Shown: positions 38,401-45,376, numbered from the stretch's first letter. The stretch: 64,000 nucleotides of DNA from Legionella feeleii (GCF_001467625.1 NZ_LNYB01000080.1:130762-194761), one strand, 5' to 3'. Numbers and translations: made by a program. Notes: generated by a model not told the origin, from the letters alone.

Positions 38401-38515
38401 CCCCGCACCCAATCGCAATAGTTTCTTTTCCCAAACACCCGGTAAATCTGGAGACCAGAAAAAAGAAAATGTTGTAAAGGAAAGTTACTCACAACAGGAA
38501 AAACGTTCATGGTGA
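29492..38515 (+). CDS. Giant beta-helical FHA/hemagglutinin-like protein
   Basis: About 3007 residues from the ATG at 29492; a GTG at 29450 would add 14 residues but its Shine-Dalgarno-like bases touch the codon, whereas AAGGA lies 11 bases before the ATG. Most of the protein is made of short strands of the right-handed beta-helix type. Around residues 2320-2550 are stretches like hemagglutinin repeats (GGDVYLEASEGIDLENGVRV). A direct duplication of about 240 residues is seen around 1270-1450 and 1510-1670, including GKQTSKDELF / GKQTAEDELF and EKEFKPQ. There is a Glu-rich run near residue 2675, then a helical C-terminal domain with a hydrophobic segment near 2820-2890 and a polar tail. No signal peptide and no TPS export domain are visible, and no TpsB partner gene is present. 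The downstream exported TPR gene overlaps its stop. It could be a surface adhesin exported by an unknown route or a very large type IV substrate. Confidence 0.8.
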   Translation: MPGTAELLPVGTQDLGVLPRKGREDYLPAIEWHDQHKRHALIKPDENNEYTITESLIKASSHCALYDNQTKILEWHYGEDGRLIVQSYTEKQVNLFAALKVKECLIKAQGPLFFKGKLDSEATVAIDAEALWLADAVTSEGTIVLNTRQGVGLLAPVNGQHLVINASYIHQEADLQLSGQLDVSTQCFKQDASVKTSVTSLRFIAAQCEMRGELTVNRECFLTSTILVWGHETAQSTFRFSGDNHIHARYLQLHGDTQARIGNLEGNKEGSFIVDQELLVDEIAVAHFFNTKCSINKTDNQGELLFDQCSAETQFVKQSGIFDAHQSLLTVAGEFTQHNHAFTELKDCVFNASLTNVCGGEFFVSDTAYKGQFCKVYAGFLALQNRSEIEIEKLFLAREARSIVHDCNVKAHHSIEASGELSFESTDVETTYLKTINGKFTSKKSTINADALVQLRGVTELAESHIVGKTMTLDGELSINKAQLNADSLKIISQKATINLLFSHSGYLQLQGSENAEQVVFKGCGLTTQLLSCLDHITFDSSTFYGVSEKKIIHDLRAHLKLNNAKFITEDHIRNYMNGEIELENNSIMKVRLLHSQGAMKAKDSQLFCEILWQENAALELESSAVKIRDELRTKASKLVLNKGSVILAASTQLREASALNLNEGSTLISQSGLVNSSDSTITSTDSRVFAKKFKAYGRTELCSSLLLADELLIYDGFAANSMSEVTVDGLIVIALEGHARLENSAVAADTLTTFGRMDVSNSALVTKEDVQVFSSATLTLEGRSKVEAENMLVRGTLDVQDKPEVDSGKQQEKTISLIKVNKELHAAEAATIKGTSDLLIEAEKYVHSGTTNFTGKLSVTGGMLTNHGSWEARSLYLGLDDQVRNFGSFSAENMTTHSNFLNLMGQVYARKSLSVAGFYGVNSGLIAANNYSNSTLLSVNGGLVLPNFSADPQHLFTWGNFAAVGKIALTTLFPGYSNAVNLGFMGLGLWYNEPSLYNRAKDFNLDSMTKDFNWKRYRSMRRHELMAELCQLKGLASTAYSAFNMAYSIPGELSSLSKDYPAMKRVFDLESYSYSHLKSAASQFDYQNFGRRSASIVLGNYFDDSLVNINLGLSVAPTTKKRSLFSINTGAECSLLSHNVENLAFFNSGWSGGSEACFSTRYAYNTGGIQGVNRFLFNAGKTVNKGNIRGNNAYVAIDRLTQEGQFDLSNGQARIEEFNDNRDAVTEYSDMWVTGTSYGSEGHFAAQRARFIYIDKFRTYENSTANTSQVFIGAQEFSLGGQLAHQDGLVIEADKAVLAEDSIVTGKQTSKDELFVPKAEIPKEQTASTGEQPMSGTDAATVDVEKEFKPQHILQIHAREVVFDGKMSGGDYTQIQGKTAQSTASTQTGENKETTVAKFEKMTVEEHADIKLTNGSIEGIATENSGQLELSKFSLNMHELEQNAVMRLDDCVGEISEVTDSVTATTAIEGYSSLKGTSFVSVGGLTAQSTRFNYTDEFVTGETSQFKTDNVHVATGHFEVGGKVDYQNALSVSAERAHLKAGSVINGKQTAEDELFVAKEETATQSGNTPALEKEFKPQNTFAIEAEKVKLDGAIKGGDYTSIKGVQIEKAEGVDAVVEKCETLEVGESADIDLTYGSIAAKSGDISGLAHLKNFDVTLDKTRVDQDGQLSLEKSALKGTALTNVDGTLSLDNSVVALDEMNLSTRGRETIKDSTITTGKLIDNSQLLYQGQAALFTESYEHGGKVTFLSAPHGGSNNGNLFYVKSKTADLHGASAIDNAVFDIEHFAHATQFTSGLGRYGNYGVTSNLELDTLDYMTLNSPFYRDCNLTVKASGITMTADYNRAKDLSLISTVGDVSLLSTIINNNLYVKSAGSIRTNHTLYSNGLANFEASGGFYNLGGTVNANTVAIKASTIKNVSAGSHAASVAWGVPMGNAGIINGRTDAYLEATAANIENYGGIIRSGNYTQLIARGSVLNQCNIGSYQGAYDLITTYNGGLIAGGSGVGTNGIGLYIKADGQVYSDASNFVSNGVNYIEGDKGLEFAARQETHISNITTTKNWYGKTTRHVTMTTTVTNSMVHSAIGQNILVTKHGGVKSVATRFSSPGGTQIYARDNVDLYSLRTESRDYQSTRSLWGLSKHSRLQIDQESTPTLFIDNGVTRIHSSEGSIDARGAYFTGAGDLDLRAHGRIKFGVDILDHDVVEKTRRLGLSVPGMGAWQAWKSTGNLMDTLTAEDATLAKLNSMLSSNNTSELLANSANLGINLYNTTNGIMRGLGNDNLTSELLARYGLGGANGFSPTITLSMTESRTTAQYQTQGVGGVNRGGDVYLEASEGIDLENGVRVHAGGDMEVNAPELIAKAAELHSCVDQKTTAQSLGLSLTGELQDASVGYSHQKTQATHYVNAELSANGNMDLNYQGEAMHHVRLDGGRIEARTLDAKIEKLDVIDKQDLTVTQTEFASVSLSGQVSAYKGKGTSAITTEHSAIHVIEGINNNGHSVHVDEASMHGGEILTEGVNTIQIDRLVTEQVVDHQSYSGIGISLNVNDLQRLTGQKATNETGEQAIAVAEMSFDRIDYKAEKTAVIHGTQGTQAPIKELVGELHTESVDGTKVIKQDELHLTLDIPVTNSDYLEKSRANIQAGLDKISIALGINEVPEVEIPLLDEKTLPSRRKDDDEEEEEEEEIDNSLEKDKTSERKESASEREKSAEEKIVFSPEEEKALLEAAFSLIPSEEQEQIKILVSELENKRKQTGKVDPKSQMVLQQQIKSAILQVFKAASEDSWGRLSKQLGPGTSEKLGKILSSPDAASKLGIKTYLGTKGVFITFAFNLGLKSVDGDKDLLKEAITDTAGDISFGILLSYTAGSLAGPINWTFVGLGIADSFLYDEKSVDQLFKDSLSRMREGQKLLDQGALSEGLGAQITASAQLKLASQAQAAHYLLTWPSYFAKPFSYVWDKVAGKREIPEAPQIPTPAPNRNSFFSQTPGKSGDQKKENVVKESYSQQEKRSW

Positions 38516-40278
38516 ACTTGAAAAAAACAAAGCTAGTGTTGCTACTTTTCCTTTTACTAGGGTTAAGTCACGCCAGCTTTGCCCAATTAACTCCATGGGA
38601 AAAGCTCGAGAAACAATATTTAGTCGCAAAGAAACAAGGGCACTTCCAGGAAGCCCTTACGTTTGCGCGCCAGGCTTTTGCGGTAGCTAGGCATAGCGAG
38701 CTGAAACAATTCCCCATGAGTTGTCTTTATTTAGGCGCAGCCTATCATGATCAGGGTAACTATAAGCATGCTGAAATGATGTATAACTATGCTTTGTCCC
38801 TGTGGACAAAGATTTATGGCTCCGATAGCCTTGCAGTTGCTGGAGCAATGGATAGTCTTTCTAAAAATTATTCTGCCCAAGGAAAATATAAAGAGGCAGA
38901 GCAGTTTGCTCGCAAAGCGATGAGAATCTTAGGTAAAAAATACGGTAAAAATGGCCGCATGTGGGCTTCACAGCTCGCTAATTTAGGTTGGATTCAAGAT
39001 GAACAAGGCAATTATTTAAAAGCTGAGGCGCTCTATAAGAAAGCACAAGCACTCTTGGAGAAAAAGCCTGTGCAAAACGTACGTCAACTTGCTACTTTAT
39101 TAAACAATCTCGCTTCTCTTTATGAAACACAAGGGAAATATGAAATGGCCGAGCAACTTCACCATCAAGTCATACAAATGGTCGAACGAGCTCAAGGGCA
39201 AGACCATCCAACGTTAGCTACAAATTTCAATAATCTAGGCTCCCTCTATATTACTCTAGGGCTTTATAGTAAAGCAGAGCCACTTTTGAATCGTGCTTTA
39301 TTCCTTGAAAAAAAATATTATGGCTCAAAACATATTATGACAGCGGTCACACTCAATGATTTAGGTCTCTTATACACGGAGCAAGGGAATTATCAGAAAG
39401 CCATATTAATGTATCAGCGCTCTTTAACAATTGATAAAAAAATAGAGAGGGAGGGACCCGATGTTGCAACTTCTTTAAGTAATCTTGCCAGAGTCTATCG
39501 AATTCTCGGGCAGTATCATCAGGCTGAAGAATTTGCTTTGGAAGCTCTAAAAATGGATAAAAAATTCTTACCAGCAAATCATGCTTCCATTGGGCGTGAT
39601 TTGAATAATCTTGCGAGGATTTATGACGCTCAAGGGCAGGCGGCGAAAGCTGAGGATTTATACCAGCAAGCGGTATTAATTTTAGAAAAAGCCTATGGGA
39701 CTGAACATCCTGAGTTTGCCACTTCTTTGAATAATCTTGCGACTGTTTATGCTGAAAAAAATCAACACCAAAAAGCGGAACAACTTTATCTGCGTGCCAT
39801 TGCTATCAACGAAAAAAGCTTACCCCCGGAAAGCCCGAATGCAGCTGATGCATTGCATAATCTGGCAGAGCTTTATCTTCGTGAAGGTAAGTACAGCGAA
39901 GCGGTAACACTTTCTCAACGGGTAGTTAACTTGAGACAAAAGGCTTTAGGCGTTAATCATCCTGAGGTGGCTAGCAGTTTGAATAATTTGGCACAGGCCT
40001 ATTCCAATCAGGCTTTATACGCCAAAGCAGAGCCCCTTTACTTGCAAGCCATAGGCATTGTTGAAAAAACGTTGGGACCCGAACACCCTGATCTGGCTAC
40101 CTATATGAATAATCTTGCCGAATTATACCTGGCTGAAAAACAGTACGCCAAGGCGAAACCGCTCTTTGAAAAAGCGTTGCTAATCAGTACCCAAAGCTTA
40201 GGTGCCAGACATCCAACTGTATTGGCAATTCAGCAAAATTTAAAACAATGTAAACGAAAGAATAGATTGGGCTTCTAG
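38509..40278 (+). CDS. Exported TPR-repeat protein (kinesin light chain type)
   Basis: A 589-residue protein with a signal peptide (hydrophobic LVLLLFLLLGLSHASFA, cleavage near residue 26). The remainder is about twelve 42-residue tetratricopeptide repeats of the kinesin light chain type, with the recurring frame LATxLNNLAxLYxxQGKYxxA followed by LYxxALxIxEK. TPR arrays bind other proteins; this one should work in the periplasm or outside. Its ATG overlaps the end of the giant gene by 7 bases, so the two are translationally coupled and are probably partners, with the TPR protein as chaperone or export factor (inference). Confidence 0.88.
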   Translation: MVNLKKTKLVLLLFLLLGLSHASFAQLTPWEKLEKQYLVAKKQGHFQEALTFARQAFAVARHSELKQFPMSCLYLGAAYHDQGNYKHAEMMYNYALSLWTKIYGSDSLAVAGAMDSLSKNYSAQGKYKEAEQFARKAMRILGKKYGKNGRMWASQLANLGWIQDEQGNYLKAEALYKKAQALLEKKPVQNVRQLATLLNNLASLYETQGKYEMAEQLHHQVIQMVERAQGQDHPTLATNFNNLGSLYITLGLYSKAEPLLNRALFLEKKYYGSKHIMTAVTLNDLGLLYTEQGNYQKAILMYQRSLTIDKKIEREGPDVATSLSNLARVYRILGQYHQAEEFALEALKMDKKFLPANHASIGRDLNNLARIYDAQGQAAKAEDLYQQAVLILEKAYGTEHPEFATSLNNLATVYAEKNQHQKAEQLYLRAIAINEKSLPPESPNAADALHNLAELYLREGKYSEAVTLSQRVVNLRQKALGVNHPEVASSLNNLAQAYSNQALYAKAEPLYLQAIGIVEKTLGPEHPDLATYMNNLAELYLAEKQYAKAKPLFEKALLISTQSLGARHPTVLAIQQNLKQCKRKNRLGF

Positions 40279-40472
40279 GCAATCAGGTGAAAGTTGGCTT
40301 AATGACAGAAACGGGCATATAGCGTAGCAAGCTGCCCAAGAGAGTGTGGTAGACACACCGGGATTGAGGAATGGTCGTAAGTGCTGAAGAAAGTCAGATA
40401 ATATAGCCTGCGATTTGAAGTACCTCCAAATGCCTACTAATATGACATAAAGTAAGGCACAGGGAGAGTACC

Positions 40473-41465
40473 ATGATTAAAGCCAAAGGATATGCTGCAA
40501 AATCCCCTACCAGTTTGCTTGAGCCGTTTGCTTTTGAACGCCGCACCCCTGGCAGTGAAGATGTCCACATTGCAATTCTGTATTGCGGTATCTGCCATTC
40601 TGATCTGCACACAGCGCGCAATGAATGGCAAGGGACGGTTTATCCGGTTGTCCCTGGCCATGAAATTGTTGGCAAAGTGATCAAGGTCGGGGACAAGGTA
40701 AGCCGATTTAAAGAAGGTGAAACCGTTGCGGTTGGGTGTCTTGTCGGCTCCTGCCAGAAATGCGCCAGCTGTCAGGATGGCCTTGAGCAATATTGCGAGA
40801 CTGGGCAAGTATTCACCTATAATAGCCCGGAGAAAGAAACGGGTGCGATGACCTATGGCGGTTATTCCGACAGCATTGTCGTCAATCAGGATTTTGTTTT
40901 AAAAGTACCTGCCTCCCTGGATGTTAAAGCTGTTGCTCCCTTACTTTGTGCCGGGATTACCACGTATTCACCAATGCGTCACTGGAACGTTAAAAAGGGA
41001 GATAAAGTAGGTGTGATTGGCTTAGGTGGCTTGGGACACATGGCTATTAAAATTGCCCATGCACTGGGTGCTGAAGTCACTATGGTAACAACCTCGCCAG
41101 ATAAGGAAAAAGATGCCAGGCGCCTGGGTGCATCCAAGGTTTTAATTTCTACTCATGCGGAAATGATTGCTCAATTTGCAAACTATTTTGATTTTATGAT
41201 CAATACCATTCCCAGGACTCATGATCTTAATCCTTACCTGAATTTACTAAAGCGCGATGGCACGATGGTTATCGTTGGCGCAGTGGAGATACTTAAATCG
41301 CCATTAGATACGCGTCCTTTAGTTTTCGGGCGCAAGAGTGTTGCAGGGTCGCTGATTGGTGGAATTAAAGAGACACAGGAAATGCTGGATTTTTGTGCTA
41401 AACATAACGTATTACCTGATGTCGAAATGATCCCGATTCAGAACCGCTTATGTGACTGGCGTTAA
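40473..41465 (+). CDS. Zinc-dependent alcohol dehydrogenase, C-terminally truncated
   Basis: A 330-residue member of the YahK/cinnamyl alcohol dehydrogenase group. It has the catalytic zinc Cys in CGICHSD (C41), GHEIVG, the structural zinc cysteines in CQKCASCQDGLEQYC and the NADPH-binding GLGGLGHMAIKIA. Family members run to about 349 residues and end with a conserved helix (NEAYERM type); here the homology stops after DVEMIPIQ and is replaced by NRLCDWR. The missing last 20 or so residues help form the substrate pocket, so activity is doubtful. A good GGGAGAG precedes the ATG. The breakpoint coincides with the start of the next gene. Confidence 0.85.
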   Translation: MIKAKGYAAKSPTSLLEPFAFERRTPGSEDVHIAILYCGICHSDLHTARNEWQGTVYPVVPGHEIVGKVIKVGDKVSRFKEGETVAVGCLVGSCQKCASCQDGLEQYCETGQVFTYNSPEKETGAMTYGGYSDSIVVNQDFVLKVPASLDVKAVAPLLCAGITTYSPMRHWNVKKGDKVGVIGLGGLGHMAIKIAHALGAEVTMVTTSPDKEKDARRLGASKVLISTHAEMIAQFANYFDFMINTIPRTHDLNPYLNLLKRDGTMVIVGAVEILKSPLDTRPLVFGRKSVAGSLIGGIKETQEMLDFCAKHNVLPDVEMIPIQNRLCDWR

Positions 41466-42288
41466 AGGGAATAAGCCTGTTGAGGGTTTAAGTGAAGAAG
41501 CTGCTTCTTTAATCAGAGAAGAAGAACTGATGCAGGAAGGGAGAATGAAGCAACTCTCGAGGCAAAAGATGGGGTTTGTTGCGTCCGCGACTTTCGGTGA
41601 TATGTGCGTAACCCAGGTTCCCGGCACTTACACGACGTTGCGAAAAATACCCGGCCTGCTACCTGAGAATTTTAGATTTTCCAAGCCTGCTAACATTTTT
41701 CAGGCCATGAAAGCAGGATTTATACCGGCTTATCTGGCTGGACTGACTAATTACACCAGTCTTCTTGTTATGGAGCCCTACATTGCGGGATATATGGCGA
41801 AGAATCTACGTATCGAGGATAGAAAGGCCCAGCACTTTCTTGCGGGTGCGGTCAGCGGGTCATTAGCTGCCTTCTTCGCCTATCCTTTCGCTGCTACTTG
41901 CGATTATATGGTAGTTCGGACGTCTGTTAACGATCAAGGTATCTTATCCAGTAGAAGTACTCTGAGCATAGCCCAAGAGATTGCTAAAACAGTTAGAGAT
42001 AATCCAAAACAAGCCATGCATACTTTTTTTGGAAATGCTGCCAAACAGCTGCCTATAAGAATGGGGCTCACTGCAATCATTTATTCTATCGTATCAGGGG
42101 TTGGTGAAACATTGGGAACTGAGCCATTGAAAGCCGTTGTTCCTGAGCGGTTTCAGCCTGGAAATAACTCACAAGGATTTTTTGCCAAACCCTCTGCTTC
42201 TGAAGACGTATCCTCTTCTGTAAAAAATACGCCTTCTTCTGTAGCAAATACTGACTCTTCTACAAAAGAAACTCCAGGGCTTAAATAG
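41452..42288 (+). CDS. Mitochondrial carrier-like membrane protein
   Basis: A 278-residue protein from a GTG start that overlaps the truncated dehydrogenase by 14 bases and has no Shine-Dalgarno; the ATG at codon 27 is an alternative. HFLAGAVSGSLAAFFAYPFA and TFFGNAAKQLPIRMGLTAII resemble the odd-helix G-x-x-SG-x-x-A-x-x-x-x-YP signature and the even-helix entry of eukaryotic mitochondrial carriers, although the exact P-x-D/E-x-x-K/R motif is not kept. A carrier-family nucleotide transporter (LncP) is a known Legionella Dot/Icm effector, which makes this reading plausible. The last 40 residues are Ser/Thr-rich and disordered. The 5' end may have been changed by the rearrangement that cut the dehydrogenase. 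Confidence 0.55.
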   Translation: MTGVKGNKPVEGLSEEAASLIREEELMQEGRMKQLSRQKMGFVASATFGDMCVTQVPGTYTTLRKIPGLLPENFRFSKPANIFQAMKAGFIPAYLAGLTNYTSLLVMEPYIAGYMAKNLRIEDRKAQHFLAGAVSGSLAAFFAYPFAATCDYMVVRTSVNDQGILSSRSTLSIAQEIAKTVRDNPKQAMHTFFGNAAKQLPIRMGLTAIIYSIVSGVGETLGTEPLKAVVPERFQPGNNSQGFFAKPSASEDVSSSVKNTPSSVANTDSSTKETPGLK

Positions 42289-42396
42289 TTACAGGACTGA
42301 GTGGGAAAACTGTTTTTATTCTGTAAAAATGGTTTTCCTGCCTCATTTGCTGTATAATGGACATTTTTAAGCCAACTAAATATTAGGGATAGAATT

Positions 42397-42642
42397 ATGT
42401 TACGCTTTTTCCAACAAGCAGCCTGGCAGACTGCCAAAGGTACTGGGACTATTTTGGCTGCAGCAGCTGTTACCAATATAACCTACTCCTTGGGTTCCTA
42501 TGCGTATACTTATCTAAACACCAAGCTTCCGCTATTCTCAAAACCTCCATCACCGCCCCTTACAGGTGCAGGCACTGCAAATCGTCCACATGATGATTCA
42601 AATGATGACATCTCTGCGGGAACGCATGGGTTTGGAGCATAA
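42397..42642 (+). CDS. Small hypothetical protein
   Basis: An 81-residue protein with AGGGA 8-9 bases before the ATG. Residues about 10-35 are weakly hydrophobic and Ala/Thr-rich (GTGTILAAAAVTNITYSLGS) and may span or touch a membrane; the C-terminus is Pro/Gly/Asp-rich and disordered. No family is recognised. It lies 108 bases after the carrier-like gene and may share its role; a TATAAT at about 42353 could give it its own promoter. Confidence 0.5.
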   Translation: MLRFFQQAAWQTAKGTGTILAAAAVTNITYSLGSYAYTYLNTKLPLFSKPPSPPLTGAGTANRPHDDSNDDISAGTHGFGA

Positions 42643-42706
42643 ACAGCGACCACACCATAGCTCAGCCGATTTTCTGCCTTCCGGGAGAACTGCTCGGGAG
42701 GCTGAA

Positions 42707-43486
42707 TTACAATAACTGAATTAACGCTTCAGATGACGTGATATATAATTTATCAATAATCCTGGTAATTAGAGAAGCGGGGCCAGGGGCATCGCAGGAA
42801 GTAGGCCCAACACAATGGGCATAAAACTCCACTGCATTTTTAGCAGCGATGTAACGGTCTTCCTCGACTGAGTGGAAAACGCCAATAATGGCAGAAAGCA
42901 AACTGCCTATACCAGCTACTCGTTGCAGCAGATTGGAGTCAAAATTAAAAGAGTCCACTCTATCCTTATCAGCCACAATATGTCTCTTTCCACTGACAAC
43001 AACAGTTAACTTGTATTTACCTGCTAATAGTTTCGCTTTTTCAGTCATTACAGTAAAATTGGTGGCATTATGATTTTGCAGCCCGATTTGCCCACTCAAT
43101 AAACCATCAATTTCACTGGGATAAGCCCGAATAACAGAAATAGCGTGATTATTGATAATCTGGATGGCGGTATCCGTTCTATAGTGACTCGCCCCCGCTC
43201 CTACCGGATCTAAAATAATAGGGATTTTGAATTGATTGGCTGTTTTACAGATGTGATTACAAAGTTTGATAAAATCATCGTCCAGTTTTCCCAGATTAAT
43301 CACAACCGCCTTGGATAGGTTCAGTAACTCTTCTACTTCTTGCCTGGCATTATTCATAATAGGCAATGCACCTATACTTCGTACTCCATTCGCTACAAGG
43401 TCAACCGGGAAATAGTCCGTCATATTAAGTATGAAAGGTCGTTGCTCCCTTATTTTAATCAGAATGTCCCTTATCGTCGGCGTCAT
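42707..43486 (-). CDS. thiM: Hydroxyethylthiazole kinase
   Basis: A 259-residue member of the ThiM family, which phosphorylates the thiazole alcohol for thiamine salvage. The phrases PIMNNARQEVEELL, DPVGAGASHYRTDTA and VVVSGKRHIVAD are typical. Two conserved motifs are changed: the usual VIRGNxSEI appears as VIRAYPSEI, and the usual GTGCMLSA near the active site appears as GIGSLLSA, replacing the cysteine by serine. AAGGA precedes the ATG. No thiD or thiE gene is adjacent and no TPP riboswitch is evident in the short upstream region. Confidence 0.82.
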   Translation of the reverse strand: MTPTIRDILIKIREQRPFILNMTDYFPVDLVANGVRSIGALPIMNNARQEVEELLNLSKAVVINLGKLDDDFIKLCNHICKTANQFKIPIILDPVGAGASHYRTDTAIQIINNHAISVIRAYPSEIDGLLSGQIGLQNHNATNFTVMTEKAKLLAGKYKLTVVVSGKRHIVADKDRVDSFNFDSNLLQRVAGIGSLLSAIIGVFHSVEEDRYIAAKNAVEFYAHCVGPTSCDAPGPASLITRIIDKLYITSSEALIQLL

Positions 43487-43671
43487 ACCAATTCCTTTTT
43501 AAATCCTGTTGCCATAAAACATCATAACCGGTGTTTTTCCAATATAAAACCATCAATCCTGTTGTTTCTGCGAGTTAGTTTTTTACGACCCTCTGATCCA
43601 GTTTGATAAATAACAACTATCCTAATAGAAGGGCATGGACAAAACCAATTCAATTAAGGTGACCATCGATT

Positions 43672-44478
43672 ATGATTTGGCTATATCTGGTTGTTGGTGG
43701 ACTAACTGCTTTACTAGTCGGTGGATTGCAATATTATTTCCGCAATAAACCCCTAACTACATTATGGATAACTGCCTTTGCCGTCGTTGTTGTTCTCCTG
43801 ATCACGAAATGGTATGGCGTACCCTACTACCAGGCCTGGATCTTTGAGAGTGATTTAAGGAAAGAGTCTTCTTTCTTTGATTTACTTGCCAACAAATCAC
43901 CGCAGGCGTTTAAAGAGTATATCGATAAAACGAAAAAAGACATCATTCATAATGATTCACAAAATGTGATTGCCTACACCAGTGAATTGGTTAGCTCGCA
44001 AATGACAAAATACGGTGCACAGGCAACCAATGAAGCAATTTATAACCAGGTTAAAGCGACCATTGATTATTACAATAAACTTGACGCCATTAATCCTGTA
44101 TTAGTCTTGTTCCTGGAATACCCCAATATTTTTGCAGATAAATTGAGTGAGAAGGAAATAGAATTGGTCGGCGAGGGCCCTGAGAACCCTATCCCTGCTG
44201 CCAATCAGAACATCATAAAAAGTGCATTGGAAACGCCTCACCCTCCGTTGTCTAAAGCTGATACGATCAAGGCTCAAATGATACTCAACAAAATCATTGA
44301 AACACTATCAACAAAGTATGGTGAGAAGGTAGAAATGACTTTTCAACATCCTGATGATCCGGCTTTAGATAAAAAGGCGGCAGCAGAAATCATAATAACA
44401 TTTTATCAATTACTGGCTGAAAGAGGGGAAAAAGATACGGGATTAGTTATTAGATATATCTCGAGTTCGAATCATTGA
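43672..44478 (+). CDS. Hypothetical protein with two N-terminal membrane helices
   Basis: A 268-residue protein. Residues 1-20 and about 30-46 are membrane helices (MIWLYLVVGGLTALLVGGLQ and TLWITAFAVVVVLLI). The rest is a soluble helical domain. If both helices span, the domain is on the same side as the N-terminus. AAGGTGA lies 9 bases before the ATG. No family is recognised and no operon partner is evident. Confidence 0.65.
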   Translation: MIWLYLVVGGLTALLVGGLQYYFRNKPLTTLWITAFAVVVVLLITKWYGVPYYQAWIFESDLRKESSFFDLLANKSPQAFKEYIDKTKKDIIHNDSQNVIAYTSELVSSQMTKYGAQATNEAIYNQVKATIDYYNKLDAINPVLVLFLEYPNIFADKLSEKEIELVGEGPENPIPAANQNIIKSALETPHPPLSKADTIKAQMILNKIIETLSTKYGEKVEMTFQHPDDPALDKKAAAEIIITFYQLLAERGEKDTGLVIRYISSSNH

Positions 44479-44483
44479 GCTTG

Positions 44484-44580
44484 TTTCGAAACGCTACTGC
44501 CCTGGAGAATTGCTTCGTCATACGGTGCTCGAATCTTCATGCACTGGCGTGTACACTGTGGTTGGGCGCGCGTTTCGAAA
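44484..44580. repeat. 97-bp element with 11-bp inverted ends
   Basis: Perfect terminal inverted repeats TTTCGAAACGC (44484-44494) and GCGTTTCGAAA (44570-44580) enclose a partly palindromic centre with GCACTGGCGTGTACA. It sits between two genes and looks like a small non-autonomous element, distantly similar in its centre to the repeats at 59096. Confidence 0.55.
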
Positions 44581-44605
44581 AGAATAATAAGTTAAGGGAA
44601 TAGGA

Positions 44606-45376
44606 ATGTTTCACTGGATAAAAAATTGGTGGCATGGGTATCTTATCAAGCACTCAGCGATCACTGATATTGAATGGCAAACTGCTTTCAGAAATTTATC
44701 GTTGCTCCATCGTTTGAGTGAGCGCGAGAAGATAAAGTTAAAAAAATTAGCCATTCTATTTCTTCACTATAAGTCCCTGGAAGGTGCGGGTGGTTTTGAA
44801 ATAACCCCCTCTGTCCGCGTAGCCATTGCCCTGCAGGCTTGTCTGCCAATCTTAAATCTTGGATTAGACTGGTATAACGGGTGGGTTTCCGTAATTATCT
44901 ATCCTGGCGCTTACCGCAGGGAGAACGTTGAAGTAGATGAATGTGGCATCGTTCACCAGGGCCTAGCCAATCTTAGTGGCGAATCCTGGCAAAACGGTCC
45001 GGTCATTTTGTCCTGGGGGGATACTTTAAATCACAGTGAAAATGATGGTTCTAATATAGTAATTCATGAATTTGCCCATAAATTAGATATGCTCAATGGA
45101 AAAGCCAATGGTTTGCCACCGCTCCATAAATGGATGTCAGTTCGACAATGGGCAACGGTTTTCAATCGCGCATACGCCGACCTGGAAGTACAGTTACAAC
45201 AGCACAAGACGATTCCCATTAATCCCTATGCATTGACCTCCCCGGCCGAGTTTTTTGCTGTTTTTAGCGAGATTTTTTTCGAGCGGCCTATGGTTATTAA
45301 ACAGCATTATCCTGAGGTTTATGAATTACTGAGGAGATTTTACCGCCAGAATCCCTTGGCACCGCCAGAGAAATGA
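44606..45376 (+). CDS. mtfA: Zinc peptidase MtfA
   Basis: A 256-residue metalloprotease. H154-E-F-A-H158 in VIHEFAHKLDMLNG is the HExxH zinc site with the following D-x-L-N-G that defines MtfA, and a downstream Glu (near SPAEFFAVFSEIFFE) supplies the third ligand. MtfA of E. coli binds the repressor Mlc and regulates the glucose PTS; the role here is unknown. AAGGGAATAGG precedes the ATG. The length fits the family. Confidence 0.92.
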   Translation: MFHWIKNWWHGYLIKHSAITDIEWQTAFRNLSLLHRLSEREKIKLKKLAILFLHYKSLEGAGGFEITPSVRVAIALQACLPILNLGLDWYNGWVSVIIYPGAYRRENVEVDECGIVHQGLANLSGESWQNGPVILSWGDTLNHSENDGSNIVIHEFAHKLDMLNGKANGLPPLHKWMSVRQWATVFNRAYADLEVQLQQHKTIPINPYALTSPAEFFAVFSEIFFERPMVIKQHYPEVYELLRRFYRQNPLAPPEK

